NCBI GenBank assembly: GCA_913055685.1
Contig: CAJXKC010000002.1
Location: forward strand, 620,001-684,000
Length of the DNA: 64,000 nucleotides
From: an uncultured Flavobacteriales bacterium
GTDB lineage: Bacteria; Bacteroidota; Bacteroidia; Flavobacteriales; Schleiferiaceae
Reading direction: 5' to 3'
Part shown: positions 16,410-25,714 of the stretch, in pieces
Layout: each line of letters begins with the position of its first letter
Position numbering within the stretch: position 1 is the first letter of the stretch
The notes under the pieces: model-generated
What the model saw: the letters and a program-made list of their open reading frames with translations, nothing else
The model's database searches: none
Told to the model about the DNA's origin: nothing
Translations under genes and position numbers: made by a program

Positions 16410-17887
16410 TTCGAGCGGTAAGATATTTTAAAGTACTTGTTGTCAACGATCTGTGGTACTCCATCTAAAATAAAGGTCGTGCCATCGTTACGGAAATCGG
16501 TTTTCATGCGGTTAGTACCAGCTGAGAATCCACTAATCGTCTGACCATCAATAACAAATCGCGGTTGACTACTAAGGCTCATACTAAGCTCCTGAAGTTT
16601 AGAAGCAGAAGCCCTATCTCTGGGGTTAAGACCAAACTTAGTGGCCGCCTCAGTAATGTCGCGAATAATTTGCTCTAGGTTCACCGTAGGTTTAGATCCA
16701 CCTCCACCGTCGGGAGTCGGATTAGCTTGGATACAGAGAGGCACGGTTAAAGTACCGTTCTGCTCGTAAGCAATCGGTGCTAAGTCGTCTTGCTTAACCC
16801 AAACATCAACCGTCTTTTGCGACTGTGCGCTTACATCCCACTTAAACTTAGGCTTAAAGGGACCGTCTTTACCAGTAATTGAAACAGTTAGTGACTTGAA
16901 GGGATATTTATCATTGATCTTTACCTCCATCATACACTTATCCAAAAATGCCACTTCAATTTTATCGTCTTGCAGGCGGTAAACGCAATTAGCTGCTTCA
17001 GGAGCCGGTTTACCAAAAAGGCTAAGCTCGACCATATCGCTGCTTACTTCGTCTACCTTTTTATCGGCTAGCTCTGCATTAAAGACAGTAGCACCTTCCA
17101 TGTCTTCACAGAAGTAAATCTGACCAGTTTCCTCATCAAATTTGAAGTCCTGGTCGTCCGAAACGCGATATAGTCGTGTGATGTCTCCTAAGGCTAAGGT
17201 CGACTCTTGATTTCCCTCAATCACCGAACCAGACAAAAAGAAAGCATCATCGCGTTTTTCCACCTTAAGCTTCAATTCAACCTTAGTAGTAGCTACTTCT
17301 TCTTTCTTATCGTCTTTATTAGCTCCCTCTTCACCGCTTAAGAAGAAATAAGCGCCTCCGGCAGCAAGGGCTAGAATAACCACAATAATAATCCACATAT
17401 TACTGCCGCTCTTCTTTTCGCTTCCACCACCTGTGGTATTGTTTCCTCCACCGCCGCTTGGAGGCTTAGACGCATCAGCTTTGGGAGTAGCCGCTGCCGG
17501 TGCTGCTTTTTTCGCCACTGGCTCTGGCTTGGGCTCAGGAGCTGGCTTGGGCGCCGGTTTAGGTGCGGGAGCTGGCTTTGGCTCCGGCGCAGGCGCCGCT
17601 TTTGGCTTTTCCTCTTTAGGTGGCTCTGGCTGTTTTGGCTGCTCTGGCTCGCTAGGAGCTTTGGGTATAACGATGGTACCGCTATCATCGGATACTGGCG
17701 GCGTTTGCGGCTTTTCTTCGGATGAAACGGTTTTATCGTCCTTTAAATCTTCTGGTTTGATACGCTGGGTTAAATCCTTTGCGATCTCAATATCCGATGA
17801 AGAACAGTTTTCACAATCAAGGGTGAACTCGTCACCTTCCCACATATGACCGCAGCTATTGCAGCGGTAATTTAAAGAGTCACTCAT
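16406..17887 (-). CDS. Zinc-ribbon / proline-rich / single-pass membrane protein
   Basis: A 493-residue protein with no signal peptide. Residues 7-30 form a zinc ribbon (Cys9, Cys12, Cys25, Cys28; YRCNSCGHMWEG and DCENC). A proline/alanine/lysine/glutamate-rich linker covers about 60-140, a glycine/serine stretch 144-163, and one transmembrane helix about 164-184 (MWIIIVVILALAAGGAYFF). The C-terminal 300 residues are therefore probably periplasmic. Thr71 in GTIVIP has a hydrophobic residue at +3 and lies in the cytosolic linker, which makes it a candidate kinase target and FHA ligand. The architecture suits a signal link between cytosolic kinase/FHA proteins and the periplasmic proteins of the same operon (inference). 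Confidence 0.75.
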   Translation of the reverse strand: MSDSLNYRCNSCGHMWEGDEFTLDCENCSSSDIEIAKDLTQRIKPEDLKDDKTVSSEEKPQTPPVSDDSGTIVIPKAPSEPEQPKQPEPPKEEKPKAAPAPEPKPAPAPKPAPKPAPEPKPEPVAKKAAPAAATPKADASKPPSGGGGNNTTGGGSEKKSGSNMWIIIVVILALAAGGAYFFLSGEEGANKDDKKEEVATTKVELKLKVEKRDDAFFLSGSVIEGNQESTLALGDITRLYRVSDDQDFKFDEETGQIYFCEDMEGATVFNAELADKKVDEVSSDMVELSLFGKPAPEAANCVYRLQDDKIEVAFLDKCMMEVKINDKYPFKSLTVSITGKDGPFKPKFKWDVSAQSQKTVDVWVKQDDLAPIAYEQNGTLTVPLCIQANPTPDGGGGSKPTVNLEQIIRDITEAATKFGLNPRDRASASKLQELSMSLSSQPRFVIDGQTISGFSAGTNRMKTDFRNDGTTFILDGVPQIVDNKYFKISYRSK

Positions 17888-19569
17888 TAGAGGTAATATT
17901 TAATTCCAATTTGATATCCTAGTGTACTTAATGGGCTTAGAGTACCCGTTAAATGTTTTAAGCTTTGATTTGCCCCTTGGTCGTTGCTATTGTAGGAACG
18001 ACTCAAAATAATTTCATCTGCTTCGGTAAATGACCAATTGTGAATTCCATAATTCACGCCAATCTCGGCCCAAAGCTGTTTGCTAATGCGGAAGGCGAAA
18101 TTACTGTATAAAGCTATATTGTTGTAGGAATCTACATTAAGGTCGCCACTACCCGCAGTTTGCTCATCTACATAAGTACCGTATTCTGGATTGTCACCGT
18201 AGATGCGCACATCGGCCTGATTCCAGATAAAATAATAATCGGCTTTACCAGTGCTATTATAGCTACCGCTCATGCTTAAGCCCATATTGTAAGCACCGCC
18301 TACTTCGAGGTGTGCTAAGTGATGTAGTTTAAAACGTAGGTTTAGTCCTAATCCGGCACTTAATACGTTAATGTCTCCACCTTCTTCAATGTAGGAGGCG
18401 CGGGTGTAACGCTCTACCGAACCAAATTGGGGATCGGTGTCGGCATAAGAAGATAACATGTAATCGCTGCGACTAGCGACAATCATACTGCGCTGCTGCG
18501 CACCCAATTCTAAGCTTAGGAAAAACTTGTCCTTTACATTCATAAGGCGATAACCTAGACCTAAACCTATTGAAGAACCGCGCATCTTATGCTGTATTAC
18601 CGCTGCTTCATCAGTCCCGGCCATATTAATAGTATGATCTACTACTCCCCCATTGTCTATTTGATAATTGAGGTCGAGGTAAAAACGCTTGGGGCGGAAT
18701 TTCAATTTCACGAAGTCCCCGTCATAGCGGGCATCTCCTTGAAAAGATTCCTTTTTTAAAGTCTGACTAAAACCGCCTAGAAGTTCATCACTCATCGGAC
18801 TTATGGTAAGCTTCTCACCATCTTTGAGGTCGCTAAGCATAATACCTTTATCCAGATTCCGCTTTACCTCTTCCCCATTCACTAATACGCCTAGTTCACT
18901 GTTGCTTAATAGACTTTCAGGGAAATCGAAGCGCATGAAATAGCCTTTCTCTTCGTTAAGTTTAACTGATCGGATTAAAACTTTAGCGGTCTCGCGATTG
19001 TAAACCAAAACGTAGCGCAAATCGAACTGATCGCGGAAGAAAATGCTTTCAAAATTGAGCATTCCAACTTCCTTCTTAGCATCAATCTGGAAAACAAACT
19101 CATTGGGATTAGCCGAAATCAATTTAAGCGCATAGGGCTCGAATTGATAAGTATTCATAGTTCCTCCTTGCTCAAAATTGGTAAGCGCATCCAAGTATCC
19201 ATTCAAATCAACCGGATCGTTGATCGCATTGGAGGGTAAAATTTCATTTACAATTTGCACCTCGGAGTTCTCATAGAGTTTCTTCCAACGAAACTCCTCT
19301 ATTTCATTCTTAATCCGAGCATTTTTCAATAACTCATCCAAATGACGGTAACAGGCAATAGTAGCTAAGCTCTTTTCCAAATCGAAACCAGTGTCACTCT
19401 TCATCGCTTTTTTCGCGGCGGGCTTTTCCAGCTCGCTTGGACTAGCGGTTTTTAAACTATCAGTTGCGACTCTAGCGGTACTATCTGCTTGGGCATATAA
19501 AGTAGGGCTGCTTAAGAAAGCGCCTACCATCAATGCTAAACCGGCAATTTGCGTCTTTCTTAAAATCAT
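17887..19569 (-). CDS. Probable outer-membrane beta-barrel protein
   Basis: A 560-residue protein with a signal peptide (MILRKTQIAGLALMVGAFLSSPTLYAQA), a helical stretch (about 50-115), a beta-rich domain, and a C-terminal half (about 285-560) of alternating amphipathic strands ending in GYQIGIKYYL, typical of an outer-membrane barrel. Examples are RFYLDLNYQI, IGLGLGYRLM and LWAEIGVNYGI. No named family is recognised. The start overlaps the giant T9SS gene end by four bases, and its last base is shared with the zinc-ribbon gene start. It may be the outer-membrane anchor or receptor of the system, possibly for the giant protein encoded just upstream. Confidence 0.7.
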   Translation of the reverse strand: MILRKTQIAGLALMVGAFLSSPTLYAQADSTARVATDSLKTASPSELEKPAAKKAMKSDTGFDLEKSLATIACYRHLDELLKNARIKNEIEEFRWKKLYENSEVQIVNEILPSNAINDPVDLNGYLDALTNFEQGGTMNTYQFEPYALKLISANPNEFVFQIDAKKEVGMLNFESIFFRDQFDLRYVLVYNRETAKVLIRSVKLNEEKGYFMRFDFPESLLSNSELGVLVNGEEVKRNLDKGIMLSDLKDGEKLTISPMSDELLGGFSQTLKKESFQGDARYDGDFVKLKFRPKRFYLDLNYQIDNGGVVDHTINMAGTDEAAVIQHKMRGSSIGLGLGYRLMNVKDKFFLSLELGAQQRSMIVASRSDYMLSSYADTDPQFGSVERYTRASYIEEGGDINVLSAGLGLNLRFKLHHLAHLEVGGAYNMGLSMSGSYNSTGKADYYFIWNQADVRIYGDNPEYGTYVDEQTAGSGDLNVDSYNNIALYSNFAFRISKQLWAEIGVNYGIHNWSFTEADEIILSRSYNSNDQGANQSLKHLTGTLSPLSTLGYQIGIKYYL

Positions 19570-22500
19570 TGTACTAAAATTTTAAAGGTGGCTACTTGAT
19601 GCTGGGTCTGCACCTTTAGGATCACGTATCCGGGCACATGCTGCCTTAAACTGACCTGCTTTTGGTCGGGGTCCCAATGCAGCGGTATGACCTTACCCAT
19701 TAAGTCAAAGGCCTCGATGCGTTCCACTTCTTCACGCTCATCCATCGCTAGCTTAAAGCGACCGGAGTTCGGATTAGGATAAATGGCAATGGTTTCAAAA
19801 GCTAGCTCCTCTTGCTGACCAATAGTATTGGACTTGCTTGGATTAAGCCAGAAGTTAGCCGGGTAGTAACTGTAAGAACGGCACTTAGAGCCTCTCTCAT
19901 CGGCCGCAGCCATAACATAAACATATTGGGTGGTGTCGATACTACCATAATCGAAGAAGCGAGCAGTGTCCCAAGTACTTACATATTCCCAAGCCAAACT
20001 ATTTTTATTAATGCGTCCCCAACGGAAATAGGTAGCGGTGACGTCTGGGTCGGAGTCTACAATTATAGTGTTCACGGCCGCTAATTGATCATCATCTGGA
20101 CTAGTCCCCGCCGCAATAGCATTAGGGTCAACAAACAATTCACGATCGCAATTTTTACCGTTGCTGCTGTAATCTATCGCTAAACCGAGAGGATTGGCAG
20201 AGTTTACATTCCAGGAAACAATTGTGCGTGCGCCTAATACACTGTTTAAGGCAGAACCCGAAGAGAATTGATAATTGTAATTGGTGTATTCTTCTTGGTT
20301 TAGTTTTAAGAGTACATTCTTCTGGCCTTCACATAAAAGTAGCGCACCGGTTGAATCATCCAAATCGGGATCTAAAGGTTGGAAGCTTAAATCAACGTAG
20401 TCGTCTATAAACCTTCCCCAATAAGGAGGTTCATTTACAAATATGGTAATAGCTTCGGTGTATACCGGATTACAATTAGCCTCAATTCGCTGTCGAACAT
20501 TGTAAATTCCTGGACTTAATAATACCTCACTACTATCTAGGGTATAGCTATTGGCCTCGGCAGCACTGAGTGGGAAATCTTGATAAGCACTATTGGCTTC
20601 ATGATCTAATTTATACTCTAGGAAATAACTGTAGGTACCAGGATCAGCCCCAGACGCTCCCGTGGTGCGGATAATATTGATGGGATCACCAAAACAAACC
20701 CGCATGCTATCATTCTGACTACCATTATAGCTATTGGTTAAATCTCCTGGCAAGAACTCAGGGTATACTAAAACATCAAAGCTATTGGAGATGGAGGAGT
20801 CGCCACAATCATCATATACCGTGCAACGGAAATAAGCACTACTCTGCAGGGTGTCGATGTCTGTACTGCTTAAAGTAGGACTTGTACTGATTGGGAAAGT
20901 CTGTACAATAGTATTAAAGTTGGCATCCGATGCCCGTTCCCATTTAAAGCTATTGCTACCGGTGAGGTCTCCGCCACTAAAATCTACTTCCAAATCATCG
21001 GCCAAAGCCTGACCAAAACATAAATCGGTGTTCGTTGCTGTGCCATTGGCAAAGCGACTATCCGCAGCAATTAGTTCATCCCAAACATTAACAATAAAGG
21101 TCTGGGAAGTCGCATTGTCGCCGCAATTATCACTCACTACGCAACGGATATAGGTGGTGTCGGTAAATACTCCAATATCGGTGGCACTTAGAATGGTAGT
21201 ATTGGAACGAACTAAATTAGAATCTATGCTTGCAAAGTTTGGGGTACTGGAAAACTCCCAAGTGAAAGTATAACTATCATTGGTATCTCCTCCGCTGTAA
21301 GCTAATTCTAAATCGAAGGCCAAGGGATCTAAGTGACATACCGTGGCATTAGTGCTAGATCCACCTACATTGGTAATTGCTGTTGCACTTAATTGATCCC
21401 AAGTAATAATGTGGTAAACAGAGGCGGTAGTTTGCACATCCGAACAAAATACATCGGTAACCTCCCCTTGAATGTAGATATCTGCACCGCCCGTTAAATT
21501 ACCGAGTGTACTTAAATTAATGCTAGCATTAGTTTCCCCGCTTATAGCCGTAGCACCAGTCATGGACGGATTATTGGCTTGCAACCAGCGGTAGCTATAA
21601 TTACTAGGTTGACGACCTGCCGATGGCGTCATACTAAGACTGCCAGCAGCCAAATCGTTATAACATACTTCTTCACTACCCGTTCCAAAACTTGCACTTA
21701 CCTGAAGATTCTCATGGGTAACTAGGTGATACACTTCACTGCTAAGTGCCGTTTGACTACAAGTATTATCGGTCACTTCGGCCTGTAAGTAAATATCGGC
21801 TCCTCCATTTTGCAGCCCCAAGGAGTTTAAATTTAAGCTTGTGCTTGACTGACCCGTAATGACAGTTTTACCGGTCATGGCACTGTTATTGGCTTGGTAC
21901 CAAACATAGGTATGGTTTGCCGGTAAATCACCACCACTCACCGAAGCGCTTACAGTTCCACTGGGAGTGGTTCCAAAACATACGTCAACCGTTTGGGTTG
22001 GGATGCTAATTTGTAATTGATCGCGGGTAATTACATGATAGGTGGCCGAAGAAACTGCAGTTTGTGCGCAACTGTTATCAAAAACGCGAGCTTGCACATA
22101 GACATCGGCCCCACCCAACTGCTGACCCAAGGCGTTTAAGCTTAAGGTACTGGTATTCTGACCCGAAATCACCGTAGCGCCCGTCATCGCAGGGTTATCA
22201 GCTTCCAGCCAGCTGTATACATAATTGCCCGCACTAGAACCACCCCCACCAGTTGAACTGATAGTTCCTGTTGGGGTGCCTAAATAACAAACATCTTGGC
22301 TCTGGCCTGACGGGATGCTTACGGTAAGCTGATCGAAGGTTACCAAATGATACAGATTAGCAGTCGACTTAATGGTTCCACAATTTACATCGGTAACTCT
22401 GCCTTGAATATACACATCATTACCACCCAGTAAATTTCCTAAGCTACTCAGGTCGAAGGTAGCAAGGTTTGCTCCGCTAATCTGGGTTGCGTTGGTCATA

Positions 22501-24548
22501 CTAGCATTACTAGCTTGCCACCAGCTGTAACTGTAATTGGCTGGCAATTGCCCCCCTCCTGGAGTCATGGTGATAGTGCCACTAGCGCTGGTATTATAGC
22601 ATACATCTTGTGTTCCTGCCGGCATACTTACCGTAAGGTCTTCATGGGTGATAAGCTGATAGGTTTCACTCGAACTCACCGATTCTCCACAAACCGATTC
22701 GTTTACGGTTACCTGAATAAAAATATCATTACCCCCGTTCTGCTGACCAAGGGCACTAAGGTTTAAGCTCGAACCATTTTGACCGGCTATAGCGGTCTTA
22801 CCGGTCATGGCACTATTATTAGCCTGAAACCAAGTATAGGTAAAGGACGGGCTAACGGCTCCACCTTGTATTGATGCGTTAACGGTACCGCTCGGTGTTG
22901 AACCAAAACACACGTCAATAGTATTGTTTGGTATACTAACCTGCAGCTGCTCATTAACAATAATGTGATACACATTTGAGGAAACTGCCGTTTGACTGCA
23001 GCTATTGTCGAATACCCTCGCTTGCACATAAATATCAGGACCACCCTGCTGAACTCCTAAATTGGATAAATCAAATGAACTGCTAGTTTGTCCCGAAATA
23101 GCGGTAGCATTTGTCATTGAGGGATTATCGGCCTCTAACCAACTGTAAACATAGTTTGCAGCGCTAGATCCACCACCTGCACTAAGAATAATAATCCCGG
23201 TTGGCGTGCCATTATAACAAACTTCCTGAGAAGGTGCGCTCGGAAGGCTTACCGTTAACTGATCGCGTGTGATTAGCTGGTAAAGGTTGGTGGTTGTTTT
23301 TACAGTACCGCAGCTTAAATCAGTAACCTGACCTTGAATATACACATCATTACCTCCTAATTGAGGACCTAAGGTGCTTAAATTTAGGCTAGCTGAATTT
23401 GCCCCAGAAATCACTGTAGCGCCAGTCATAGAGGCATTATTGGCGCTTAGCCAAGTGTAGCTGTAATTGGCCGGCTGCTGTCCGCCACCGGCGGTCATTG
23501 TAATATTGCCGGTTGCGCTTTCATTGTAACATACTTGCTGACTGCCAGCAGGCATACTCACCGTCAAGTCTTCGTGGGTGATTAATTGGTAGGTCTGACT
23601 AGATAAGGCTGTCTCGGTACAGTTACTTTCTGAAACCTCTACCTGTAAATAGATATCCGAACCACCGTTCAACTGACCTAAAGCCGTTAAATCAAGGTTT
23701 GCCGTAGTCTGGCCGGCGATGGCCGTTTTACCTGTCATCGCACTATTACTAGCCTGATACCAAGTATAAGTGTAATTCGGGCTATTGGAAGAACCCCCAC
23801 TTATGCTTGCACTAACCGTACCGGTAGGTGTAGAGCCGAAACAAACATTTAAGGTTGCAGTAGGAATGCTCACCTGCAATTGATCGTCGGTAATAATCTG
23901 ATATGTATTGGTAGAAACCACCACATTTCCACAATCAACATCGGTTAATTCTGCTTGAACGAAAACATCTGCCCCACCTTGTAAAACCCCTATTGAATTT
24001 AGACTTAAAGTAGAGATATTCTGCCCGGCTATTACCGAGGCTCCGGTCATTGAGGCATTAGTCGCCTGTAACCAACGATAAGTGAAGTTCCCCGATCCAT
24101 TACTAGGTGTAGCTGTGAGAGTACCAGTAGGCGTTCCATTATAACAAACCGTTTGGCTCTGCCCCGCCGGAATACTAACGCTGGCATTGCTGTATGCGCT
24201 TAAAGTAAAGGCCAATGAGTCTTTGACGTTCCCCGAAGCGATTTCATAGAAAGCAATGCTGTATTGCTGACTTGATCCTGGGCTGGAAGGAACCAATAAG
24301 TTAAATGAAGTATTGGGACTTTTTATTGTAGTAAGTAAGCTACTACCCTGATAGATCCGCAATGAATCAGATTTATTCGCACCATTGGCGGTAAAGCCAA
24401 CGGTAAATGTGAGATTCGTTGAAGCACATCTATTAAGAGTATTCCCATCACTAACCGCATTACCTCCCTGAGAAACAGTATTTGCCTGAAGATTAATACC
24501 CAAAAAGAAAATGGCGACAAAGCCGAGGAGCCTGAAGGAGTAGCGCAT
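19566..24548 (-). CDS. Giant T9SS-secreted repeat protein with nine near-identical Ig-like repeats
   Basis: A 1660-residue secreted protein. I chose the ATG at 24548 (MRYSFRLLGFVAIFFLGINL, a signal peptide); an upstream TTG-type extension to 24650 would put 34 odd residues before it. After an introductory domain come nine repeats of about 103 residues and two or more divergent copies, each with a Cys near the start (V-C-[YF]-N/G) and one near the end (D-x-x-C). A C-terminal T9SS type A sorting domain follows, with YPNPNSGRFKLAM and the final strand TFKILVQ. The repeats resemble Ig/SprB-like extracellular folds. It is the first gene of the minus-strand run and probably its main exported surface product, with the downstream genes serving its control or display. 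Confidence 0.85.
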   Translation of the reverse strand: MRYSFRLLGFVAIFFLGINLQANTVSQGGNAVSDGNTLNRCASTNLTFTVGFTANGANKSDSLRIYQGSSLLTTIKSPNTSFNLLVPSSPGSSQQYSIAFYEIASGNVKDSLAFTLSAYSNASVSIPAGQSQTVCYNGTPTGTLTATPSNGSGNFTYRWLQATNASMTGASVIAGQNISTLSLNSIGVLQGGADVFVQAELTDVDCGNVVVSTNTYQIITDDQLQVSIPTATLNVCFGSTPTGTVSASISGGSSNSPNYTYTWYQASNSAMTGKTAIAGQTTANLDLTALGQLNGGSDIYLQVEVSESNCTETALSSQTYQLITHEDLTVSMPAGSQQVCYNESATGNITMTAGGGQQPANYSYTWLSANNASMTGATVISGANSASLNLSTLGPQLGGNDVYIQGQVTDLSCGTVKTTTNLYQLITRDQLTVSLPSAPSQEVCYNGTPTGIIILSAGGGSSAANYVYSWLEADNPSMTNATAISGQTSSSFDLSNLGVQQGGPDIYVQARVFDNSCSQTAVSSNVYHIIVNEQLQVSIPNNTIDVCFGSTPSGTVNASIQGGAVSPSFTYTWFQANNSAMTGKTAIAGQNGSSLNLSALGQQNGGNDIFIQVTVNESVCGESVSSSETYQLITHEDLTVSMPAGTQDVCYNTSASGTITMTPGGGQLPANYSYSWWQASNASMTNATQISGANLATFDLSSLGNLLGGNDVYIQGRVTDVNCGTIKSTANLYHLVTFDQLTVSIPSGQSQDVCYLGTPTGTISSTGGGGSSAGNYVYSWLEADNPAMTGATVISGQNTSTLSLNALGQQLGGADVYVQARVFDNSCAQTAVSSATYHVITRDQLQISIPTQTVDVCFGTTPSGTVSASVSGGDLPANHTYVWYQANNSAMTGKTVITGQSSTSLNLNSLGLQNGGADIYLQAEVTDNTCSQTALSSEVYHLVTHENLQVSASFGTGSEEVCYNDLAAGSLSMTPSAGRQPSNYSYRWLQANNPSMTGATAISGETNASINLSTLGNLTGGADIYIQGEVTDVFCSDVQTTASVYHIITWDQLSATAITNVGGSSTNATVCHLDPLAFDLELAYSGGDTNDSYTFTWEFSSTPNFASIDSNLVRSNTTILSATDIGVFTDTTYIRCVVSDNCGDNATSQTFIVNVWDELIAADSRFANGTATNTDLCFGQALADDLEVDFSGGDLTGSNSFKWERASDANFNTIVQTFPISTSPTLSSTDIDTLQSSAYFRCTVYDDCGDSSISNSFDVLVYPEFLPGDLTNSYNGSQNDSMRVCFGDPINIIRTTGASGADPGTYSYFLEYKLDHEANSAYQDFPLSAAEANSYTLDSSEVLLSPGIYNVRQRIEANCNPVYTEAITIFVNEPPYWGRFIDDYVDLSFQPLDPDLDDSTGALLLCEGQKNVLLKLNQEEYTNYNYQFSSGSALNSVLGARTIVSWNVNSANPLGLAIDYSSNGKNCDRELFVDPNAIAAGTSPDDDQLAAVNTIIVDSDPDVTATYFRWGRINKNSLAWEYVSTWDTARFFDYGSIDTTQYVYVMAAADERGSKCRSYSYYPANFWLNPSKSNTIGQQEELAFETIAIYPNPNSGRFKLAMDEREEVERIEAFDLMGKVIPLHWDPDQKQVSLRQHVPGYVILKVQTQHQVATFKILVQ
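21393..24185 (-). repeat. Nine-unit coding repeat with a three-unit higher-order period of 930 bases
   Basis: Repeat units begin (minus strand) at 24185, 23879, 23567, 23258, 22946, 22637, 22328, 22016 and 21707, each 306-315 bases. Units 2, 5 and 8 share the VCFG start and MTGKT; units 3, 6 and 9 share a VCYN start and an ANYSY/SNYSY strand; units 1, 4 and 7 share a [ST]VCYNGTPTG-like start, with a WLEADNP strand in 4 and 7. The distance between matching units is 927-933 bases, most often exactly 930, so the array was built by duplicating a three-unit block. Two more divergent copies follow at 21392 and 21074. Confidence 0.85.
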
Positions 24549-24707
24549 GAATGATTGGTTTTTTTGGTCATAACAATAATAAGAACTATTGCTAAAAAAT
24601 GGGGGCAATTGCCGTGAAAATGTCATAACTAACCGCTTATTCAGCACCAACTACCAGGCAAATCCTGAAATTTTAACGTATGTTCGCTAAGGAAAAATTG
24701 CTATTTA
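24549..24707. promoter_or_regulatory. Divergent promoter region between the giant repeat protein operon and the FHA-phosphatase-kinase operon
   Basis: This 159-base gap separates the two divergent units of the putative phospho-signalling system. It holds a perfect 10-base palindrome, GGCAATTGCC, at 24604-24613, and a TATGTTCG element at 24679-24686 that resembles the Bacteroidota TAnnTTTG box and lies 21 bases before the plus-strand ATG. I see no convincing -33 element, so the promoter call itself is weak. The shared region makes co-regulation of both operons plausible. Confidence 0.4.
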
Positions 24708-25709
24708 ATGGACCGACCAATCATTGCCTTAATCGCCGCATTGATGCTAAGTATTTCCGCCTTAGCTAAAAATGAATCCGTTAAGGAAGTCAAGGCGAAA
24801 AAATCCGAATACCTTAATACCGAGTTTAGTTTAAAGGGTATTATTCACGAACCAGATTCCAGCCTTAGTGAAGACAGTTACATTTTAGTGGATCGTTCCA
24901 ACGACAGTCTTGAGCTAAGAACAGAGGATGAATTGGAAATTGGGCAGGAATACCGCCTGGAAGGAAAGCTAAAGGAAAAGAACGAGGCTTTATTCTTTCA
25001 AGTTGAGGATCCAGAATGTTTAGATTGCGATGACGACGAGGAAGAGAGTTCCACAATGATTTTCATCCTTACCGCTTTAGTGGTTGTATTAGGGGTAGTA
25101 ATCGTGTTTATCATCAATAAACAGAAAACGAACAACCTCCCTCCTAGTAATCCCTTTCCTCAGAGTCCACCACAGGGTAATTTCAACCCCAATCAAGGAT
25201 TCTCCCAACCGAATATGGGTCAGCAAGTGCCACCTAGCAACCCTAATCCTAATGCCGGTAATGCTGGAACGGATAATTATGCGACCATTGCTTTTAATCC
25301 TAATCAATTACCAAAGCAACCCATTACGGAATCCAAGACGGTGGTAATGAGTCAGCCTAAACCGGAAGAAGACAATAAGATTCCTGGTAAATTCACTTTC
25401 AATATTGGCGGTGAAGCGCAAAGTATTGAGCTAAAGGGCTTCCCAACCGGATTAGGCTATATCGCTACCGTGGGTAGAGAAGCGGCCCAGGCCGGTAAAG
25501 AAGAAAGTCATTTACGCTTGAACGATCAAACCGTATCTAGGAAGCAGGCAGAATTTATATTCGAAAAAGGAGCTTTATATTTACGCAACTTAAGTAGCAC
25601 CAATCCTTCCCAACTAAATGGTAAGGTAATGGGCTCTGGTGGCTTGGATCAAGTTCAACCAGGCTCATCCATGAAATTCGGGGAAGTAATAGTAACCTAT
25701 CAAGTTTAA
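24708..25709 (+). CDS. Membrane protein with periplasmic OB-like domain and cytosolic FHA domain
   Basis: A 333-residue protein: signal peptide 1-20, a periplasmic domain 21-115 that looks like a small OB fold (SYILVDRSND, EYRLEGKLKEKN), an acidic stretch (CDDDEEESS), one transmembrane helix 117-137, a proline/asparagine-rich cytosolic linker (145-220) and a C-terminal FHA domain (about 225-333). FHA residues seen are GR at 256-257, SRK at 277-279 and SSTNP/LNG; the usual His of S-R-x-H is Gln280. The linker carries Thr193 (ATIAF) and Thr211 (KTVVM), candidate phosphosites with hydrophobic +3 residues. It is the first gene of the trio, five bases before the phosphatase, and probably recruits phosphorylated partners to the membrane. 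Confidence 0.8.
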   Translation: MDRPIIALIAALMLSISALAKNESVKEVKAKKSEYLNTEFSLKGIIHEPDSSLSEDSYILVDRSNDSLELRTEDELEIGQEYRLEGKLKEKNEALFFQVEDPECLDCDDDEEESSTMIFILTALVVVLGVVIVFIINKQKTNNLPPSNPFPQSPPQGNFNPNQGFSQPNMGQQVPPSNPNPNAGNAGTDNYATIAFNPNQLPKQPITESKTVVMSQPKPEEDNKIPGKFTFNIGGEAQSIELKGFPTGLGYIATVGREAAQAGKEESHLRLNDQTVSRKQAEFIFEKGALYLRNLSSTNPSQLNGKVMGSGGLDQVQPGSSMKFGEVIVTYQV

Positions 25710-25714
25710 GAAGC

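Noticed and set aside
17433-17849. 138-codon plus-strand ORF, glycine/alanine/serine-rich
   Set aside because: It lies opposite the proline-rich linker of the zinc-ribbon gene and has no own start context.
21393-24185. CRISPR-like periodic repeat
   Set aside because: The period is about 310 bases inside one continuous reading frame; this is a protein repeat.
24549-24650. 34-codon upstream extension of the giant T9SS gene
   Set aside because: It puts unrelated residues before a clear signal peptide that starts at 24548.
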